NCBI GenBank assembly: GCA_937897265.1
Contig: CALCPT010000646.1
Span: forward strand, 1-14,897
Source: an uncultured Alcaligenaceae bacterium
Lineage (GTDB): Bacteria; Pseudomonadota; Gammaproteobacteria; Burkholderiales; Burkholderiaceae_B
Length of the DNA stretch: 14,897 nucleotides
Reading direction: 5' to 3'
Part shown: in pieces, positions 13,199-14,897 of the stretch
Layout of the letters: each line of letters starts with the position of its first letter
Position numbering within the stretch: the first letter of the stretch is position 1
The notes under the pieces: generated by a model
Told to the model about the DNA's origin: nothing
The model's database searches: none
What the model saw: the letters and a program-made list of their open reading frames with translations, nothing else
Position numbers and translations under genes: made by a program

Positions 13199-14731
13199 AT
13201 GGCCTCTAACTCTCTTGTCGCGTCTGCCGTGACGAAGCTGACGATAACCAAAACAATCCCGCTTGGTTCGTATCGGTCGATTCCCTTTGTGCGCCTCGAG
13301 GGTATGGCGTACGGCGAGTTGAATCCTACAGAAAACATCCCTGACTTGGCCAATGCCCCGCGTAACGCGCGCGGCAACGTTGACTATCAAACACGCGTTG
13401 TTCTCATTGCATCAGCCGACCCCAGGCAGAGCCAGGGGCGCTTGCTGGTAGATGTGCCAAACCGCGGCCTCCCAGTGAGCCATGCTTTTTATAACAGTCC
13501 GCGCCAACGCCCCTTGCCGATTGGATCACTCGATGCTGGGCTCGGGTTTTTGCAAGAGCAGGGCTTCATGCTGGTGTCTACGCAATGGGAGCTTGGGCAC
13601 GGGTTCGAACCGCCTCAGTTTGTCGATACAAACGGCGAGACCCGTTACGTTGAGGCCGCTGGGTTTGCAGCAGTGCGCGATGTCGCGCGTTTTTTACGCG
13701 ATAGCACTCAGCCAGACAATCCACTAGCGGGTTCGGTCAAACGCGTTTACGCGGCCGGTTACTCGCAAACCTCGCGGTTTTTGAAAAGCTTTTTGCTCAA
13801 TGGTTTTAATCTTGTAGAAGGTGAGCAGGTCATTGAGGGCTTTCATCTGGTGGGTGGGGCCGCGGGGCAACTTCCGTTGATGGCCTCGGGCACCGGGCCA
13901 AGCACGGTAGCGGGTAGTACGCCGGCCCCCCCTAATCTTGAACATCGTGGTGTACACGAAGAGCCGTTCACGTACGCGGCAGTGGTTGCAAGGCTGCTAG
14001 CCCGCAACGAACCGTTGCCCAAAATATTTGTGACGCACTTCAATATTGACTACATGGGGGGGCGTGCTTCGCTGACCCGTACCGGTGCGCATGGCGTTGC
14101 GGATCTTGCTCTGCCCGAGACGGTGCGAATGTACGATATCGCTGGCTCTGCGCATCTCAATATGCGTGAACAATATAAGCTGTGTGAATCAATGCACGGG
14201 CAACTCGATTGGTCGCCACCGTTGCGTGCGCAATTAATTGCGCTAGATGATTGGGTATCCGAGCAGCTTGAGCCGCCGCCCACCTGTCTGATGCTCTTGA
14301 GGCCTGCGCGCGCAGACGAGGCGGTGTACGGCGCGCCGCAATACTTACCCGAGGCTACGGTGCTAGTGCCTCAGACTGATGCCGACGATAATCCCTTAGG
14401 TGGGATTCAAGTGCCGGATGTGGCGGTACCTCTCGGTACCCATGGTCGGCCCAATGCGCCCGTGACTAATGTCATTTGCCGCTTGGCCGGTACCTACAAG
14501 CCATTTTTTGCGTTGCAGCAAGAGCGCTTGCAGGCTAATGACCCAAGGTTGTCTCTTGAAGAACGCTATCCCGAGGGCTTAAATCAGTACGTGCAGCGGG
14601 TGCGAGAGGTGAGTGATCAGCTTGTTGCGCAGCGCTATCTGCTGGCAGTCGACGCGGCGGTGATTGTGAACGCAGCGGCTGATGAGGCCCGTTTAAAACC
14701 GAAACCAACGCGGTCGATTTTTCGTTTGTAA
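13199..14731 (+). CDS. Alpha/beta hydrolase domain-containing protein (Abhydrolase_10-like)
   Basis: This 510-residue protein resembles the large alpha/beta-hydrolase-domain proteins whose N-terminal beta region carries GRLLVDVPNRG (80-90). The nucleophile elbow is at GYSQT (187-191), making S189 the likely catalytic serine. H319 in DIAGSAHL is a candidate catalytic histidine. A C-terminal region after residue 360 is typical of this group and longer than in small esterases. No signal peptide or membrane segment is seen. The ATG at 13199 has only a weak AGG (13186-13188) upstream; M36 is a possible later start, but family similarity appears to begin before it. Two 7-base homopolymers (13926-13932 and 14056-14062) lie within the gene, and the frame is intact across both. 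The substrate, an ester or amide, is unknown. Confidence 0.85.
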   Translation: MASNSLVASAVTKLTITKTIPLGSYRSIPFVRLEGMAYGELNPTENIPDLANAPRNARGNVDYQTRVVLIASADPRQSQGRLLVDVPNRGLPVSHAFYNSPRQRPLPIGSLDAGLGFLQEQGFMLVSTQWELGHGFEPPQFVDTNGETRYVEAAGFAAVRDVARFLRDSTQPDNPLAGSVKRVYAAGYSQTSRFLKSFLLNGFNLVEGEQVIEGFHLVGGAAGQLPLMASGTGPSTVAGSTPAPPNLEHRGVHEEPFTYAAVVARLLARNEPLPKIFVTHFNIDYMGGRASLTRTGAHGVADLALPETVRMYDIAGSAHLNMREQYKLCESMHGQLDWSPPLRAQLIALDDWVSEQLEPPPTCLMLLRPARADEAVYGAPQYLPEATVLVPQTDADDNPLGGIQVPDVAVPLGTHGRPNAPVTNVICRLAGTYKPFFALQQERLQANDPRLSLEERYPEGLNQYVQRVREVSDQLVAQRYLLAVDAAVIVNAAADEARLKPKPTRSIFRL

Positions 14732-14733
14732 GC

Positions 14734-14897
14734 CTAGAACAGCGCGCGGCCCCGTAACGCCTTGGTTTCAGAAAGCTTGCGTTTGCCCTCAAGCCGACGC
14801 TGCTTTGAACCATAGGTAGGTTTGGTTGCGTGTCGGGTTTTAGGTGGCCGCGCAACGCTATTGACCAGTTCGTTGAGTCGTGCCAAGGCCAGATCGG
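14734..14897 (-). CDS. arfB: ArfB/YaeJ-type peptidyl-tRNA hydrolase, C-terminal part (5' truncated by window)
   Basis: Reading the minus strand from the right edge gives 53 codons and a TAG at 14734-14736. The fragment starts DLALARLNELVNSV and continues with the basic tail seen in ArfB: TKPTYGSKQRRLEGKRKLSE, then TKALRGRALF. In ArfB this tail enters the empty mRNA channel of a ribosome stalled at the end of a broken message, and the N-terminal GGQ domain frees the peptide. That catalytic domain lies outside the window, so activity cannot be judged. The GS-x-x-RRL-x-x-K pattern in the tail separates it from ordinary release factors RF1 and RF2. The gene converges on the alpha/beta-hydrolase gene with only 2 bases between stops. 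Confidence 0.85.
   Translation of the reverse strand, partial: DLALARLNELVNSVARPPKTRHATKPTYGSKQRRLEGKRKLSETKALRGRALF

Noticed and set aside
1..14897. Insertion sequences, CRISPR array, prophage or defence genes
   Set aside because: No transposase, integrase, spaced repeat array or phage gene is seen; the genes are ordinary transport and metabolic families.

Overview
The window looks like chromosomal DNA of a betaproteobacterium, most likely Burkholderiales and perhaps Alcaligenaceae-like. The reasons are a Bug-type (tripartite tricarboxylate transporter) periplasmic binding protein, its MmgE/PrpD and CitE-like neighbours, tightly packed genes and a base composition near half GC. The taxonomic call is inferred from gene families, not from a marker gene. 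No tRNA, rRNA, IS element, CRISPR array or phage gene is visible, and every complete gene reads through without a frameshift.

Left region (1-4366): the 3' end of an MmgE/PrpD-family gene, then a TauD/TfdA-type Fe(II)/2-oxoglutarate dioxygenase, both on the plus strand. Three genes face them on the minus strand, in transcription order: a stand-alone LON substrate-binding-domain protein, a Bug solute-binding protein and a CitE/HpcH-type lyase. The dioxygenase and the lyase converge so tightly that their stop codons share one TTAA. Together these suggest uptake and breakdown of an unidentified carboxylic acid.

Centre (4414-11376): a compact plus-strand operon for ABC import of a peptide or similar nitrogen compound. 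It encodes a DppB-like permease, a DppC-like permease, a fused two-cassette ATPase, a periplasmic binding protein with a Tat-type signal, and an M81 (MlrC-like) zinc hydrolase. Junctions are a 1-base overlap or gaps of 1-5 bases. The order suggests that the hydrolase acts on what the importer brings in.

Right region (11377-14897): two minus-strand genes, an SMP-30/gluconolactonase-type protein followed downstream by a VOC (glyoxalase-like) protein. Divergent from these is a large alpha/beta-hydrolase-domain protein. Last comes the C-terminal part of arfB (ribosome rescue hydrolase), convergent with the hydrolase and only 2 bases away. The 238-base divergent gap at 12961-13198 is the longest non-coding stretch and holds an operator-like dyad and other palindromes.

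I see no clearly new system. The items most worth following are the importer plus M81 hydrolase operon and the operator-like repeats upstream of the Bug, SMP-30 and importer genes. All regulatory calls were made by eye and are provisional.
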